Shown: positions 33,737-41,752, counted from the stretch's first letter. The stretch: 59,651 bases of DNA from an uncultured Clostridia bacterium (GCA_947631465.1 CANRLK010000004.1:1-59651); one strand, 5' to 3'. Translations and numbers: made by a program. Notes: generated by a model from the sequence alone, not told the origin.

Positions 33737-35538
33737 AACTGACCTCCTTTGATCGCCGCCTTCGGGCAAATTTGTTTGCAGACCGTGCACCCGACGCACA
33801 TCGTGGGGTCGATCTCCGCCTTTTTGTCCTTGATATAGATCGCAGGGCAGCCGCTCTTCAAACAAGCCTTGCACCCGATGCAAAGCTCGCGGTCCACCGT
33901 GCACTTTTCCTTGTATGCCGTCGGAAATTCTTCCTTGTCATAGACGCTCATCTTCTTCAACACGCAGGGATAGCGCGTGATGATGACGCTCGGCTCATTG
34001 AGCGAGACCGCCCAATCGAGCGCTTCGCGCACCGCCTTGATGTCGTTGGGGTCGATGACGCGGATCTGCTCGATCCCGAGCGCTTTGACGATCGCTTCGA
34101 TGTTGACCATCTTCGTCTCGTCCCCTTGCGCCGTATATCCCGTGCCTGGATTCTGCTGGTGTCCCGTCATGCCCGTGATACGGTTGTCGAGAATGACCGT
34201 GATCGCATTGCCGCGGTTATATACGATGTCGAGCAGCGAAGTCATGCCGCTATGGAAGAAGGTGGAATCGCCCAACACGCCCACGACGCGCTTTTTGTTC
34301 CCCTCGACCATATCGAGCGCCTTTTGGATACCGTTTGCCCCGCTCACCGACGCGCCCATGCAGCAGTTGCAGTCCATCGCGTTATAAGGAGAAGCATATC
34401 CCAAGGTATAGCACCCGATGTCGCCCGAAACGATGATGTCCTTGCGCTTGCCGAGCTCATAGAAGAATCCCCTGTGCGGGCAGCCTGCGCAGAGTGCGGG
34501 CGGACGCGCGACGATCTTCGTGCGGTCAAATTCCCTTGCGGGGATCTCCTCGCCCTTGATCGTGCGGCGCAATACGTCGGACGTGAGTTCGCCGTATGCG
34601 GGGAAGAAGTGCTTGCCCGTGGGGTCGAACTTGCCGAAGAGCCTTTCCCCCGCGCCGAGCATTTGAACGGCTTCCTCGATGATGGGGTCGTTCTCCTCGA
34701 CGACATAGATCTTGTCAAGCCCTTCGATGAATTTCTTCATGAGCTTCATCGGAAGCGGGAAGCTGAACCCGATTTTGAGATAATTCGCGTCCGCGCCGAA
34801 CACTTCCTTCGCATAATTGATCGCCATGCCGCTTGCGATGACGCCAATCTTCTTGCCGTTGTCCTCGATAAAGTTCCAAGGGCAGTCATTGGAGTATTCC
34901 TTCAAGGCGTCGAGCCGCTTTTCGACCTCTCTTCTTCTGACCCTTGCATTCGCGGGCACGCAGACGTATTTCTGCGCGTTCTTGACATAAGGGACGATGG
35001 GCACTTCCTTGCGGTCCTCGATCTCGACGAGGCTCTTGGAATGGCAGACGCGGGTCGTCACGCGGATGAGGACGGGCGTCTCGTACTTTTCGCTGAGCTC
35101 GAAGGCGAACTTCGTCATCGCCTTGCATTCGGCGGAATCCGAGGGTTCGAGCATGGGCACTTTGGCGTGGCGCGCATAGTTGCGGTTGTCCTGCTCGTTC
35201 TGGGAAGAGTGCTGTCCTGGTTCGTCCGCGGTGACGACGACGAGCCCCGCATTGCCGCCCGTATAGGCGACGGTGAAGAACGGGTCAGCCGCGACATTGA
35301 GCCCGACGTGCTTCATCGAAGCGAAGCTGCGCACCCCGCCGATCGACGCGCCGTAGGCGACTTCCAGGGCGACTTTTTCGTTCGGCGACCACTGCGCGGA
35401 AATTTCCCGATAGGACGAGATGTTTTCGAGGATCTCGGTGCTGGGCGTCCCGGGATACGCCGCCGCAAACCGCACGCCCGCTTCATACACGCCGCGCGCG
35501 ATCGCCTCGTTCCCCGTCATGAGTTGTTTTTTCAACAT
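33733..35538 (-). CDS. iorA: Indolepyruvate ferredoxin oxidoreductase, alpha subunit
   Basis: A 601-residue thiamine-diphosphate enzyme. The N-terminal pyrimidine-binding domain has ARGVYEAGVRFAAAYPGTPS; the TPP domain near residue 360 has CAGCPHRGFFYELGK and GDIGCYTLG, with the motif GASVSGANG. At the C terminus are two ferredoxin-type clusters, CIGCKACLKSGCPA and CVGCTVCKQICP. It carries out the decarboxylation half of the reaction. Start ATG 35538 (MLKKQLMTG) has GGAGG five bases upstream. Promoter at 35598-35626. Suggests fermentation of aromatic amino acids by an anaerobe. Confidence 0.95.
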   Translation of the reverse strand: MLKKQLMTGNEAIARGVYEAGVRFAAAYPGTPSTEILENISSYREISAQWSPNEKVALEVAYGASIGGVRSFASMKHVGLNVAADPFFTVAYTGGNAGLVVVTADEPGQHSSQNEQDNRNYARHAKVPMLEPSDSAECKAMTKFAFELSEKYETPVLIRVTTRVCHSKSLVEIEDRKEVPIVPYVKNAQKYVCVPANARVRRREVEKRLDALKEYSNDCPWNFIEDNGKKIGVIASGMAINYAKEVFGADANYLKIGFSFPLPMKLMKKFIEGLDKIYVVEENDPIIEEAVQMLGAGERLFGKFDPTGKHFFPAYGELTSDVLRRTIKGEEIPAREFDRTKIVARPPALCAGCPHRGFFYELGKRKDIIVSGDIGCYTLGYASPYNAMDCNCCMGASVSGANGIQKALDMVEGNKKRVVGVLGDSTFFHSGMTSLLDIVYNRGNAITVILDNRITGMTGHQQNPGTGYTAQGDETKMVNIEAIVKALGIEQIRVIDPNDIKAVREALDWAVSLNEPSVIITRYPCVLKKMSVYDKEEFPTAYKEKCTVDRELCIGCKACLKSGCPAIYIKDKKAEIDPTMCVGCTVCKQICPKAAIKGGQL

Positions 35539-35597
35539 TCTAACCTCCATGTCACTTGTTTCAAGGGATATTCCCGCTTCGGAATTTCCCTTTGCTT

Positions 35598-35626
35598 ATT
35601 GTAACAAAAAATCTTTGTTCTGTCAA
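35598..35626 (-). promoter_or_regulatory. Promoter of iorAB
   Basis: Minus strand: TTGACA (35626-35621), 17 bases, TACAAT (35603-35598), leader about 50 bases. Confidence 0.75.
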
Positions 35627-35705
35627 CGAAATGAGAGAAAAAGAGCGCGTTTTTATGCGCCTTATGGAAGATGTTTTCAAATTTTGAGTTTTTTTGAAAG
35701 AATAC

Positions 35706-35738
35706 AAAAAAATTCGGGGCGTTTGCCCCGAGCTCTTT
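35706..35738 (-). terminator. Terminator of the DUF2953-gerW-dacF-rluB operon
   Basis: TCGGGGC-GTTT-GCCCCGA with a T-rich tail on the minus strand, just after the rluB stop. Confidence 0.85.
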
Positions 35739-35741
35739 TCC

Positions 35742-36446
35742 TTAAAGGTTCTTCAAATAATACACTTCTTTCGCGCTGAGCTTTCGGCACGCGCCGCGGT
35801 CGAGCCCCGAGACCGTGAGATCGCCAAGTCGGATGCGCTTCAAAAATTCGACGTCCTTGCCGATCACGGCGAACATCTTTCTGATCTCGCGGTTCTTGCC
35901 CTCGGTGAGCGTTACATGAAGTTTGGTGTACGATTGGTTGGTCTCGACGACATTGATCTTGCATTTTTTGGACACGACGCCCTTGTCGATCTCCACGCCC
36001 GCGCGAAGGCGGTTGAGCTGCTGCTGCGTGACCGTCCCGCCGATTCGGACGAGATAGGTCTTGGGGATCTCGCTCTTGGGCGACGTCAGGCGGAAGGAGA
36101 GATCGCCGTCGTTGGTGAGGATCAAGAGCCCCTCGGTGTCGTAGTCGAGCCGTCCCACGGGAAAGACCCGTCCCGCGCCCTGCGGCAAGAGATCGAGCAC
36201 CGTCTTTCTCTCCTTTTCGTCCTTCACCGTGCAGACATACCCCTTGGGCTTGTTGAGAAGATAGTACTCAAATTGCACTTTATGGGACAAGAGCTTGCCG
36301 TCGAGGGTCACCTCATCCTCGAAGGACACGTCGTCGCCGAGCCCCGCCGTGCGCCCCCCGATCTTGACCCTGCCGCTTCTGATGAGCTCGTCCGCGCCCC
36401 GCCTCGACGCGACGCCTTGTTCCGCCAAAAATTTGTTGATCCGCAT
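35742..36446 (-). CDS. rluB: 23S rRNA pseudouridine synthase RluB-type
   Basis: A 234-residue RsuA/RluB family enzyme. The N-terminal S4 RNA-binding domain (MRINKFLAEQGVASRRGADELI) is followed by the catalytic block GRLDYDTEGLLILTNDG, whose aspartate attacks uridine, and GKNREIRKMFAVIG. It isomerises a uridine in helix 89 or 90 of 23S rRNA. RluB is favoured by length and by the neighbouring dacF-type gene, an order seen in Bacillus and Clostridia; RluE/F or RsuA are less likely. Confidence 0.9.
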   Translation of the reverse strand: MRINKFLAEQGVASRRGADELIRSGRVKIGGRTAGLGDDVSFEDEVTLDGKLLSHKVQFEYYLLNKPKGYVCTVKDEKERKTVLDLLPQGAGRVFPVGRLDYDTEGLLILTNDGDLSFRLTSPKSEIPKTYLVRIGGTVTQQQLNRLRAGVEIDKGVVSKKCKINVVETNQSYTKLHVTLTEGKNREIRKMFAVIGKDVEFLKRIRLGDLTVSGLDRGACRKLSAKEVYYLKNL

Positions 36447-36492
36447 ACCCGTCCTCCGCGCAAAGGCAGGTCATCCCCGCGCTTTGCGACAA

Positions 36493-37536
36493 TTACATGA
36501 TATACAAATTCTGCGAAAAAATCAAGCTGTTTTCAAGGTAAATCGAGAGCGTGCCCGCAAATTCCCCATGCTCTTTGGGAAGAACGGACAAAAGTTCTGT
36601 CTTATAAGCGAGTTTCTTCTTTTCCTCGTCCGAGAGCGGATAGCAAAAGTCCTCCATCACAAAGCAGTTTTCAAATGTCTGCCCCGCCTGCATGAGCGGA
36701 TACAGCCGAAATTTTTCGAACGCGCCATTCAAAAGCTGCGCCGTGCGCTCGTACATCATGGGAGAATCGAGCACGACGCTCAAAAGTTTCATGCCGCCGC
36801 GCTCCGCGCTCGTGACAAGACACCGCCCCGCGCTCGTCGTAAAGCCCGTCTTGACGCCGATCGCGCCCTCGAACGTGAAGAGCATCTTATTCTTGTTTTG
36901 ATAGTTTCTCGGCGCATAATATTTGGTGGAGACAATGGTGCGGAAAGTCTCATTCTCCATGGCATAGGCGGCGATGAGCGCGAGATCGCGCGCCGAAGTA
37001 TAATGTCCCGCCGCGGGCAGTCCGTGGGGATTGCAAAAGCGGCTGTCGCGCGCGCCGAGATACGCCGCTTTTTCGTTCATCTTGTGCGCGAACGCCTCGA
37101 TGCTCCCGCTGTGGGCAAGGGCGAGCGCGACGGCGCAGTCGTTCCCCGAGCGCAGCATCAAGCCGTATAAGAGTTCCTCGATTGAATAGATCTCCCCCGC
37201 CTTCAAATAGACGCTCGAACCCTCGACGCCCTGCGCCTGCAACGGAATTTCGATCTTCTTTGCAAGGTCGAGATCGTCGATGATCATGATCGCCGTCAAG
37301 ATCTTGGTCGTGCTTGCCATGGGAAGTTTCGTGTTTGCGGCTTTCTCGTGCAAAATTCTGCGGGAAGAGACTTCGAGAACGCACTCCGCGCGGCTCTCGG
37401 GGATGTCCCCTTTTGCGCTTTCGGGCTTTTGGGGCACGGCGAAAGCCGACTTTTTGGGAAAAGTCGGCAGGAACACCGCCAAGACGGCGAAGATGAGGGA
37501 AAGCGTTAAGACGAGGGATTTTTTGAAGTTATTCAT
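36493..37536 (-). CDS. dacF: D-alanyl-D-alanine carboxypeptidase (DacF-type)
   Basis: A 347-residue penicillin-binding protein of family S11. The signal peptide is at residues 1-28 (FKKSLVLTLSLIFAVLAVFLPTF). Active-site motifs: STTK near 76 (SxxK), SGN in LMLRSGNDCA near 132, KTG in GVKTGFTTSAG near 230. The C-terminal domain ends without an obvious amphipathic anchor. It trims the terminal D-Ala of peptidoglycan stem peptides; DacF/DacB-type enzymes set spore cortex cross-linking. Start ATG 37536 (MNNFKKS); the gene overlaps gerW by eight bases and is followed by rluB. Confidence 0.92.
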   Translation of the reverse strand: MNNFKKSLVLTLSLIFAVLAVFLPTFPKKSAFAVPQKPESAKGDIPESRAECVLEVSSRRILHEKAANTKLPMASTTKILTAIMIIDDLDLAKKIEIPLQAQGVEGSSVYLKAGEIYSIEELLYGLMLRSGNDCAVALALAHSGSIEAFAHKMNEKAAYLGARDSRFCNPHGLPAAGHYTSARDLALIAAYAMENETFRTIVSTKYYAPRNYQNKNKMLFTFEGAIGVKTGFTTSAGRCLVTSAERGGMKLLSVVLDSPMMYERTAQLLNGAFEKFRLYPLMQAGQTFENCFVMEDFCYPLSDEEKKKLAYKTELLSVLPKEHGEFAGTLSIYLENSLIFSQNLYIM

Positions 37537-37918
37537 CGTCCTCGCCTTCCGACTGCTTATGGGCAAGGGAAGCGATGAGCTCGCTCGCCTTTTCGATGAG
37601 CCCGTCCAAGGGGTCGTCGGTGACCTTGACGAGGCGGCAGTGTTTTCCGTCGTCGATGAGGAAGCCCGCGGGTTTCAAGTTGATGACCGTACCCGCGCCG
37701 CCCGCAAAGGGAAAGCACTCGTCCTCTTTGATCGCCTTGACCTGACCGTACTCGCCGCCCCCCGAAAGGTAACCCATGGTGACTTTGGTGAAGGGAATGA
37801 TCTGTGCGCCGCTTGCCGAGAAGAGCGGCTTGCCGATGACGGTATTGACGTCGATCAGGCTTGTGAGCTGCTCGGCTGTTTTTTCCATGATGCTGTCGAT
37901 CTTTTTTTTCTGATCCAC
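37529..37918 (-). CDS. ytfJ: GerW/YtfJ family sporulation protein
   Basis: A 129-residue protein. Family blocks: TVIGKPLFSASGAQIIPFTKVTMGYLSGGGEYG near residues 26-58 and a hydrophobic GAGTVINLKPAGFLI near 75-89. In Bacillus YtfJ is made in the forespore, is needed for germination with some nutrients and is sometimes called GerW. Start is GTG 37918 with GGAGG ten bases upstream. The first 64 bases lie inside the DUF2953 gene in another frame, so expression is tightly coupled. Confidence 0.92.
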   Translation of the reverse strand: MDQKKKIDSIMEKTAEQLTSLIDVNTVIGKPLFSASGAQIIPFTKVTMGYLSGGGEYGQVKAIKEDECFPFAGGAGTVINLKPAGFLIDDGKHCRLVKVTDDPLDGLIEKASELIASLAHKQSEGEDDE

Positions 37919-38445
37919 TTTAAGAATGCCTCCAATAATTTTTTTCCGATCGCGATCGAAAGGATGAGCCCGTTGAATACCGTCGCCGCTTGAAGGGTGA
38001 TCTTGAAGGTCCGTTCCTCTCTTAAAAGGACGCCGTTTTTGAGGGAGAGGAAGGGATGCAAAGTCTGCATGACGGAGAAGGTCTGCCCGCTAAGGACTTG
38101 GAGCGCGGACGCAAAGAGTACGCCCGCGGGACTGCCCTCGCCGCCGCTTTCGACGATCTGGTGAAAGCGGGTGAGCTGGAAGCCCTTTGTGATCTCGAAC
38201 TTCTTTCGCATGGGCGCGATCTGCCGATAGGGCAAGATGACCGCTTTTTTCTTTGTGAGATGAAAGACGATCCCCTCTTTTTTGAATTGCAGATAGCCGC
38301 CAAAGACTTTGAGGTATTTGAACAGGCTGAGCGAAAAGTAGCATTTATTCTCCGCAACGTCGGCGTAGGCGTCGAGATAGACGAAGATCGGGAACAGGAA
38401 GAGCAGCGTCCCGAAAAAGAGAGAATAAACAAAAAATTCGCCCAT
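37855..38445 (-). CDS. DUF2953 (YtfI-like) membrane protein
   Basis: A 196-residue protein with an N-terminal membrane helix (about 4-24), a beta-rich middle (CYFSLSLFKYLKVFGGYLQF) and a C-terminal hydrophobic helix (TVFNGLILSIAIGKKLLEAFL) before a basic end. Bacillus ytfI lies directly before ytfJ in the same way, supporting the assignment. There is no Shine-Dalgarno sequence, and the ATG sits in the 3' arm of the hairpin TTCGCTCATA / TATGGGCGAA. A GCATA-N18-CGAAATA string upstream, overlapping the end of the zinc-ribbon gene, could be a weak forespore promoter. Function unknown. Confidence 0.78.
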   Translation of the reverse strand: MGEFFVYSLFFGTLLFLFPIFVYLDAYADVAENKCYFSLSLFKYLKVFGGYLQFKKEGIVFHLTKKKAVILPYRQIAPMRKKFEITKGFQLTRFHQIVESGGEGSPAGVLFASALQVLSGQTFSVMQTLHPFLSLKNGVLLREERTFKITLQAATVFNGLILSIAIGKKLLEAFLKWIRKKRSTASWKKQPSSSQA

Positions 38446-38503
38446 ACCGATAATATGAGCGAATCGAGATTAAATTATTTATTTCGATCGAGTTATTACG
38501 CCA

Positions 38504-38863
38504 TTATGCCATACCGCTTATTCCGATAATGACCGACCCCACAACGATCCACACGATCGCCCAAATCATAAGAGAGACGATCCCGAGCACCAACCCCGCG
38601 ATGGCAAGCCCGTTGCAGGAGGTGCATTTCTTTCTGAAACACATTCCGACGATGCTCAGAACGAGCCCGACAACGGAGGCAATGCAAAAATACATTCCCA
38701 GCCAGAGCGATACAAGACTTACGACAAATCCCGCGATCCCGAGTCCGTTCACTTTCTTGGAAACGGTCGTTTCAACTTGCTGCCCCGAGGATACCTTTAC
38801 GCCGCAATTCGGACAAACATAGGCATTGTCATCGATCTCTTTCCCACAATTGTTGCAAAACAT
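38504..38863 (-). CDS. Zinc-ribbon and DUF4190-like membrane protein, second copy
   Basis: A 119-residue protein with the same plan as 2736-3059. The zinc ribbon CNNCG...CPNCG (residues 3-20) even shares the string CGKEIDD with the first copy. A polar linker and two hydrophobic helices (about 40-73 and 85-115) follow. The loop carries an extra Cys pair, RKKCTSC. AAGGAG lies nine bases before ATG 38863. It is divergent from an XRE regulator and has a perfect palindromic operator just after its promoter. Function unknown. Confidence 0.8.
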   Translation of the reverse strand: MFCNNCGKEIDDNAYVCPNCGVKVSSGQQVETTVSKKVNGLGIAGFVVSLVSLWLGMYFCIASVVGLVLSIVGMCFRKKCTSCNGLAIAGLVLGIVSLMIWAIVWIVVGSVIIGISGMA

Positions 38864-38884
38864 TTTTTACTTCTCCTTTGTTTA

Positions 38885-38902
38885 TGAGAAATATATTTCT
38901 CA
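38885..38902. promoter_or_regulatory. Palindromic operator
   Basis: TGAGAAATATATTTCTCA, a perfect 18-base palindrome. It lies at about +3 to +20 of the transcript for the zinc-ribbon gene. Related half-sites, TGAGAAATATTTTT (from 38948) and TGAGAAAAATATTTTT (from 38968), lie before the XRE gene. The XRE protein at 38996 is the likely binder. Confidence 0.7.
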
Positions 38903-38911
38903 TTCTTCATG

Positions 38912-38940
38912 ATTATAACGGAAATGGATTTCTTTGTCAA
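38912..38940 (-). promoter_or_regulatory. Consensus promoter of the zinc-ribbon gene
   Basis: Minus strand: TTGACA (38940-38935), 17 bases, TATAAT (38917-38912). A fully consensus promoter kept off by an operator would behave as a switch. Confidence 0.85.
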
Positions 38941-38995
38941 GCAATTTTGAGAAATATTTTTTACAATTGAGAAAAATATTTTTTGGAGAAAATGT

Positions 38996-39331
38996 ATGAA
39001 TCGAATCAAATCTTTACGGTTGGAAAAGGACATGAGCCAGCGGGAGCTATCGGAGAAGATCGGGTGCAGTCAGAAGTCGATCGACTATTGGGAAAAGGGC
39101 GAGGCAGACCCGACGGCGAAGTTCATATGTGCGCTTGCGGACTGTTTTGCGTGTTCGGCGGACTATTTGCTGGGGCGGTCGGACGATTTGGGGAACGTGA
39201 GCGTGATCGGAGAGCCCGACAAAGCGGAAAAGGCGGTCTTGCGTATTTTTCGGGAACTTTCGGAACGCGATCGGGCATTTGCGACGGAGTTTCTCGAATT
39301 TTTGCGCCTTCGCCGCGGCGGGAAAAAATAA
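38996..39331 (+). CDS. XRE-family regulator, second copy
   Basis: A 111-residue protein. The N-terminal HTH (IKSLRLEKDMSQRELSEKIGCSQKSIDYWEKGEADPT) and the continuation ALADCFACSADYLLGRSDD are Cro/C1-like. A C-terminal helical extension (KAEKAVLRIFRELSERDRAFATEFLEFL) probably dimerises, which the 69-residue copy at 2434 lacks. GGAG precedes ATG 38996. It is divergent from the zinc-ribbon gene and sits next to three TGAGAA-type sites. It probably represses both genes. Confidence 0.85.
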   Translation: MNRIKSLRLEKDMSQRELSEKIGCSQKSIDYWEKGEADPTAKFICALADCFACSADYLLGRSDDLGNVSVIGEPDKAEKAVLRIFRELSERDRAFATEFLEFLRLRRGGKK

Positions 39332-39464
39332 ATACCGTATCAAACAGATCTCGCAATATATTTTTAAGGAAAACGTTGAAAATTCAAAATTTTTTTCTTG
39401 CGGACGTCCCATTTTGTGTGTTACGATCGTTTATATATATAGAAAGACCAACGGAGCATAAGAA

Positions 39465-39941
39465 ATGTACTCAACGATCAGCGACGACGAGATCAAGTCT
39501 GTCATGACAGAATACGGAAATTTGATATACCGATTGGCTTTGCATTACTTAAAGCGTCAAGCGGATGCGGAGGATATTGTCCAAGAAGTCATCTTGGCTT
39601 ACTTATTGCATTACGGGAAACGCAAAGAGAAGAGCTGGTTTATCAAAGTTACCGTCAACAAATGTATGGATCTTCTCAAAAAGAGAAAGCGGATCGCGGA
39701 TAAGGCGATCGACGGATATTTGGAAGCACCATCCCCTCTTGGCGACGACCTTTTTGAGGAGCTTCAAAAACTGACGCCGATCAATCGAAAAATTATCTAC
39801 CTATATTATTATGAAGGTTATTCTTCGAAAGAAATCGGGAAAATGCTCCATAAGTCGGATACAGCCGTTCGGAAACAATTGGCTCGCGCGAAGGCTCAAT
39901 TAAAAGTAATTTTGGAGGAAAATCATCATGATCAAATATGA
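39465..39941 (+). CDS. ECF-type RNA polymerase sigma factor
   Basis: A 158-residue sigma-70 family protein. Region 2 spans about 13-75 with NLIYRLALHYLKRQADAEDIVQEV (the core-binding and -10 helix). Region 4 spans about 100-150 with INRKIIYLYYYEGYSSKEIGKMLHKSDTAVRKQLARAK (HTH for the -35). There is no region 1 or 3, as expected for an ECF factor. The downstream gene overlaps it by 14 bases and encodes a single-helix membrane protein, probably its anti-sigma factor. The stimulus and regulon are unknown. Confidence 0.9.
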   Translation: MYSTISDDEIKSVMTEYGNLIYRLALHYLKRQADAEDIVQEVILAYLLHYGKRKEKSWFIKVTVNKCMDLLKKRKRIADKAIDGYLEAPSPLGDDLFEELQKLTPINRKIIYLYYYEGYSSKEIGKMLHKSDTAVRKQLARAKAQLKVILEENHHDQI

Positions 39942-40791
39942 AAATGCGGTTGGTTCAGCAACATTAAGCGACGCCGCACAACTCAGAATTTTTCAAAACG
40001 TAAAAGATGAACTTGAAAAACGGACGGAGAGACCTGCCCGCAGGATCTTCACAAAGCCTGTGATTGCAGTGCTTTTGTCGGCGGTTGTTCTCGTTGGGGT
40101 CGCAACGCCGATCGGAGTGGTTTTTCATGATCATACAGCAAGTGACAACTCCGTTTCAGGTGGTTTTATTATCACAGATAATTCTTTGCCCGAAGAATTG
40201 TCACCGTATTTTTGTGCGTACAAATTTGATACCAATATATTTGACCCAAATAACGTAGAGATAGAAATCTATTTGGGAATTAGCGAGAGCACCTTTGCGG
40301 AGTGCTACTCATATGATATGCAACGAATCGAAAGTTTTGGAAACATAATTGAACGTTCCATTATGCCAACAATAAAAAAATACAAATCTATCGATGCATA
40401 TTTACGGAATGCATATTCATTGGAAAATGACATTGGATATACCGACAAATATATCGATTTTCTTAGGAATACACCATTATTAAAGTACGATCATGGACTC
40501 TATATTTGGGATAAAATTGTCTTTGATAAAATAGAAAATTTTCCATTTGAGAAATATAAAATGAACTCTTATAAAAAGAAGGATGTTTTCATAAGGGAAT
40601 ATTCATACTCTAAGCGCGTGACGATTCCCGAGGATTTTTTTGAAGAAGAATCAGGAGCCATATGTATTGATTTGGAAGAATATACGCGGTATGAAAACGG
40701 AGAATTATGGCTGCGTGCAGCGGTGAGCGACCTTTTAGTCGGATTTTCATATTATAAAAAAGGAGGTAAAATCTATGTCGAGAATGTTTGA
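39928..40791 (+). CDS. Single-helix membrane protein, probable anti-sigma factor
   Basis: A 287-residue protein. The cytoplasmic N terminus of about 45 residues (ATLSDAAQLRIFQNVKDELEKR) has the look of a sigma-binding helix region. One helix (about 47-68) precedes a 220-residue outside domain rich in Tyr, Lys and Ile that I do not recognise. The gene is markedly AT-rich in its second half, unlike its neighbours. GGAGG lies nine bases before ATG 39928, inside the end of the sigma gene. Anti-sigma function is inferred from position and topology. Confidence 0.7.
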   Translation: MIKYENAVGSATLSDAAQLRIFQNVKDELEKRTERPARRIFTKPVIAVLLSAVVLVGVATPIGVVFHDHTASDNSVSGGFIITDNSLPEELSPYFCAYKFDTNIFDPNNVEIEIYLGISESTFAECYSYDMQRIESFGNIIERSIMPTIKKYKSIDAYLRNAYSLENDIGYTDKYIDFLRNTPLLKYDHGLYIWDKIVFDKIENFPFEKYKMNSYKKKDVFIREYSYSKRVTIPEDFFEEESGAICIDLEEYTRYENGELWLRAAVSDLLVGFSYYKKGGKIYVENV

Positions 40792-40903
40792 AAGGAAAAG
40801 AGTGTAATGTACTAATACTTTTTATTCAAGATTGAAAAAGCGGCTTTGAGAGAATGCGGAGATAAAAATTTCTATTGGAACTTACAAATGAGATAGAAAA
40901 CGC

Positions 40904-40932
40904 TTGCAATTTTCGCGGATTTAGGGTAAAAT
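40904..40932 (+). promoter_or_regulatory. Promoter of tRNA-Ser
   Basis: TTGCAA at 40904-40909, 17 bases, TAAAAT at 40927-40932. The tRNA begins ten bases later. Confidence 0.7.
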
Positions 40933-40941
40933 GGAAGTGTT

Positions 40942-41031
40942 GCAGAAATGGCGGAGCGGTTGAACGCGCACGATTCGAAATCGTGTTATGCAGGAATGTA
41001 TACGGGGGTTCGAATCCCTCTTTCTGCGCCA
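40942..41031 (+). tRNA. tRNA-Ser (anticodon CGA)
   Basis: A 90-base class II tRNA. Acceptor GCAGAAA pairs with TTTCTGC; the anticodon stem CACGA/TCGTG encloses TTCGAAA with anticodon CGA (reads UCG). It has the long variable arm, the T arm GGGGGTTCGAATCCCTC, and CCA encoded at 41029-41031. Confidence 0.95.
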
Positions 41032-41070
41032 AAGCGGGCGAGGCACGAAAAGTGCCTCGCCCGCTTTGGC
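41028..41070 (+). terminator. Hairpin that includes the tRNA-Ser CCA end
   Basis: Perfect 19-base arms GCCAAAGCGGGCGAGGCAC / GTGCCTCGCCCGCTTTGGC around GAAAA. The 5' arm begins at the discriminator base of the tRNA, so the CCA is inside the stem of the precursor. There is no T tract after it. The 3' arm is also the first part of the 158-base tandem unit. Confidence 0.7.
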
Positions 41071-41640
41071 GTGAGGCGCGGGAATGATGAAACCCCGCTG
41101 GGTTCGCGCGAGCCCGCAGGACGACGCTTTCGAGCGTAGCGAAGAAAATCCCTCACGCATCGGCGGAGTTCCTACGCTGATGCATCATTTCATAAAGCTC
41201 TCCCCTCTTGTGCCTCGCCCGCTTTGGCGCAAAGGAGAGAGAATGATGAAACCCCGCGGGGTTCGCGCGAGCCGCAAGGCGACGCTTTCGAGCGCAGCGA
41301 AGAAAATCCCTCACGCATCGGCGGAGTTACTACACCGATGCGTCATTTCATAAAGCTCTCCCCTCTTGTGCCTCGCCCGCTTTGGCGTGAGGCGCGGGAA
41401 TGATGAAACCCCGCGGGGTTCGTGCGAGCTCGCAGTGCGACGCTTTCGAGCGCAGCGAAGAAAATCCCTCACGCATCGGCGGAGTTACTACGCCGATGCG
41501 TCATTTCATGAAGTTCCCCTCTTGTGCCTCGCCCGCTTTGGCGTAAAGGAGCGGGAATGATGAACTCCCGCGGGGTTCGCGCGAGCCCGCAGGGCGACGC
41601 TCTCGAGCGCAACGAAGAAAATCCCTCATTCGAGCAATTC
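41052..41640 (+). repeat. 158-base tandem repeat array, four copies
   Basis: Copies start at 41052, 41210, 41368 and 41524 (spacing 158, 158, 156); the last is cut short near 41640. Each unit starts GTGCCTCGCCCGCTTTGGCG, then has AATGATGAA and CCCCGCGGGGTTCGCGCGAG, then CGACGCTTTCGAGCGCAGCGAAG. It ends in a hairpin, CGCATCGGCG / CGCCGATGCG, followed by TCATTTCATAAAGCTCTCCCC. Small open frames in it are repeat-derived and lack ribosome sites. No gene is seen from here to 42609. Confidence 0.85.
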
Positions 41641-41674
41641 ACGGTCGCGCGGAGATCGCGCACCTTTCTTCTTG

Positions 41675-41752
41675 CTGTCCCATTGAAGGGAAAGTGCAAG
41701 AGCTTTTGCGCCCCTTCTTCCTGCTGTTCCCTTTTTGAGAGGGAAAGGGGTG
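41675..41752 (+). repeat. Partial MITE-like repeat (module B only)
   Basis: CTTGCTGTCCC...GGGAAAGTG, CTTTTGCGCCCC and GAGAGGGAAAGGGGTGT. It corresponds to the right half of the dispersed repeat; the left half is absent. Confidence 0.6.

Noticed and set aside
35539..35597. Riboswitch or attenuator in the iorA leader
   Set aside because: The leader is only about 50 bases and shows no stable hairpin or terminator.
33772..35604. 610-residue open frame on the plus strand
   Set aside because: It is antisense to iorA, which has intact TPP and iron-sulfur motifs.
41052..41640. CRISPR array
   Set aside because: The 158-base units are contiguous and nearly identical, with no short repeats separated by unique spacers and no cas genes in the window.
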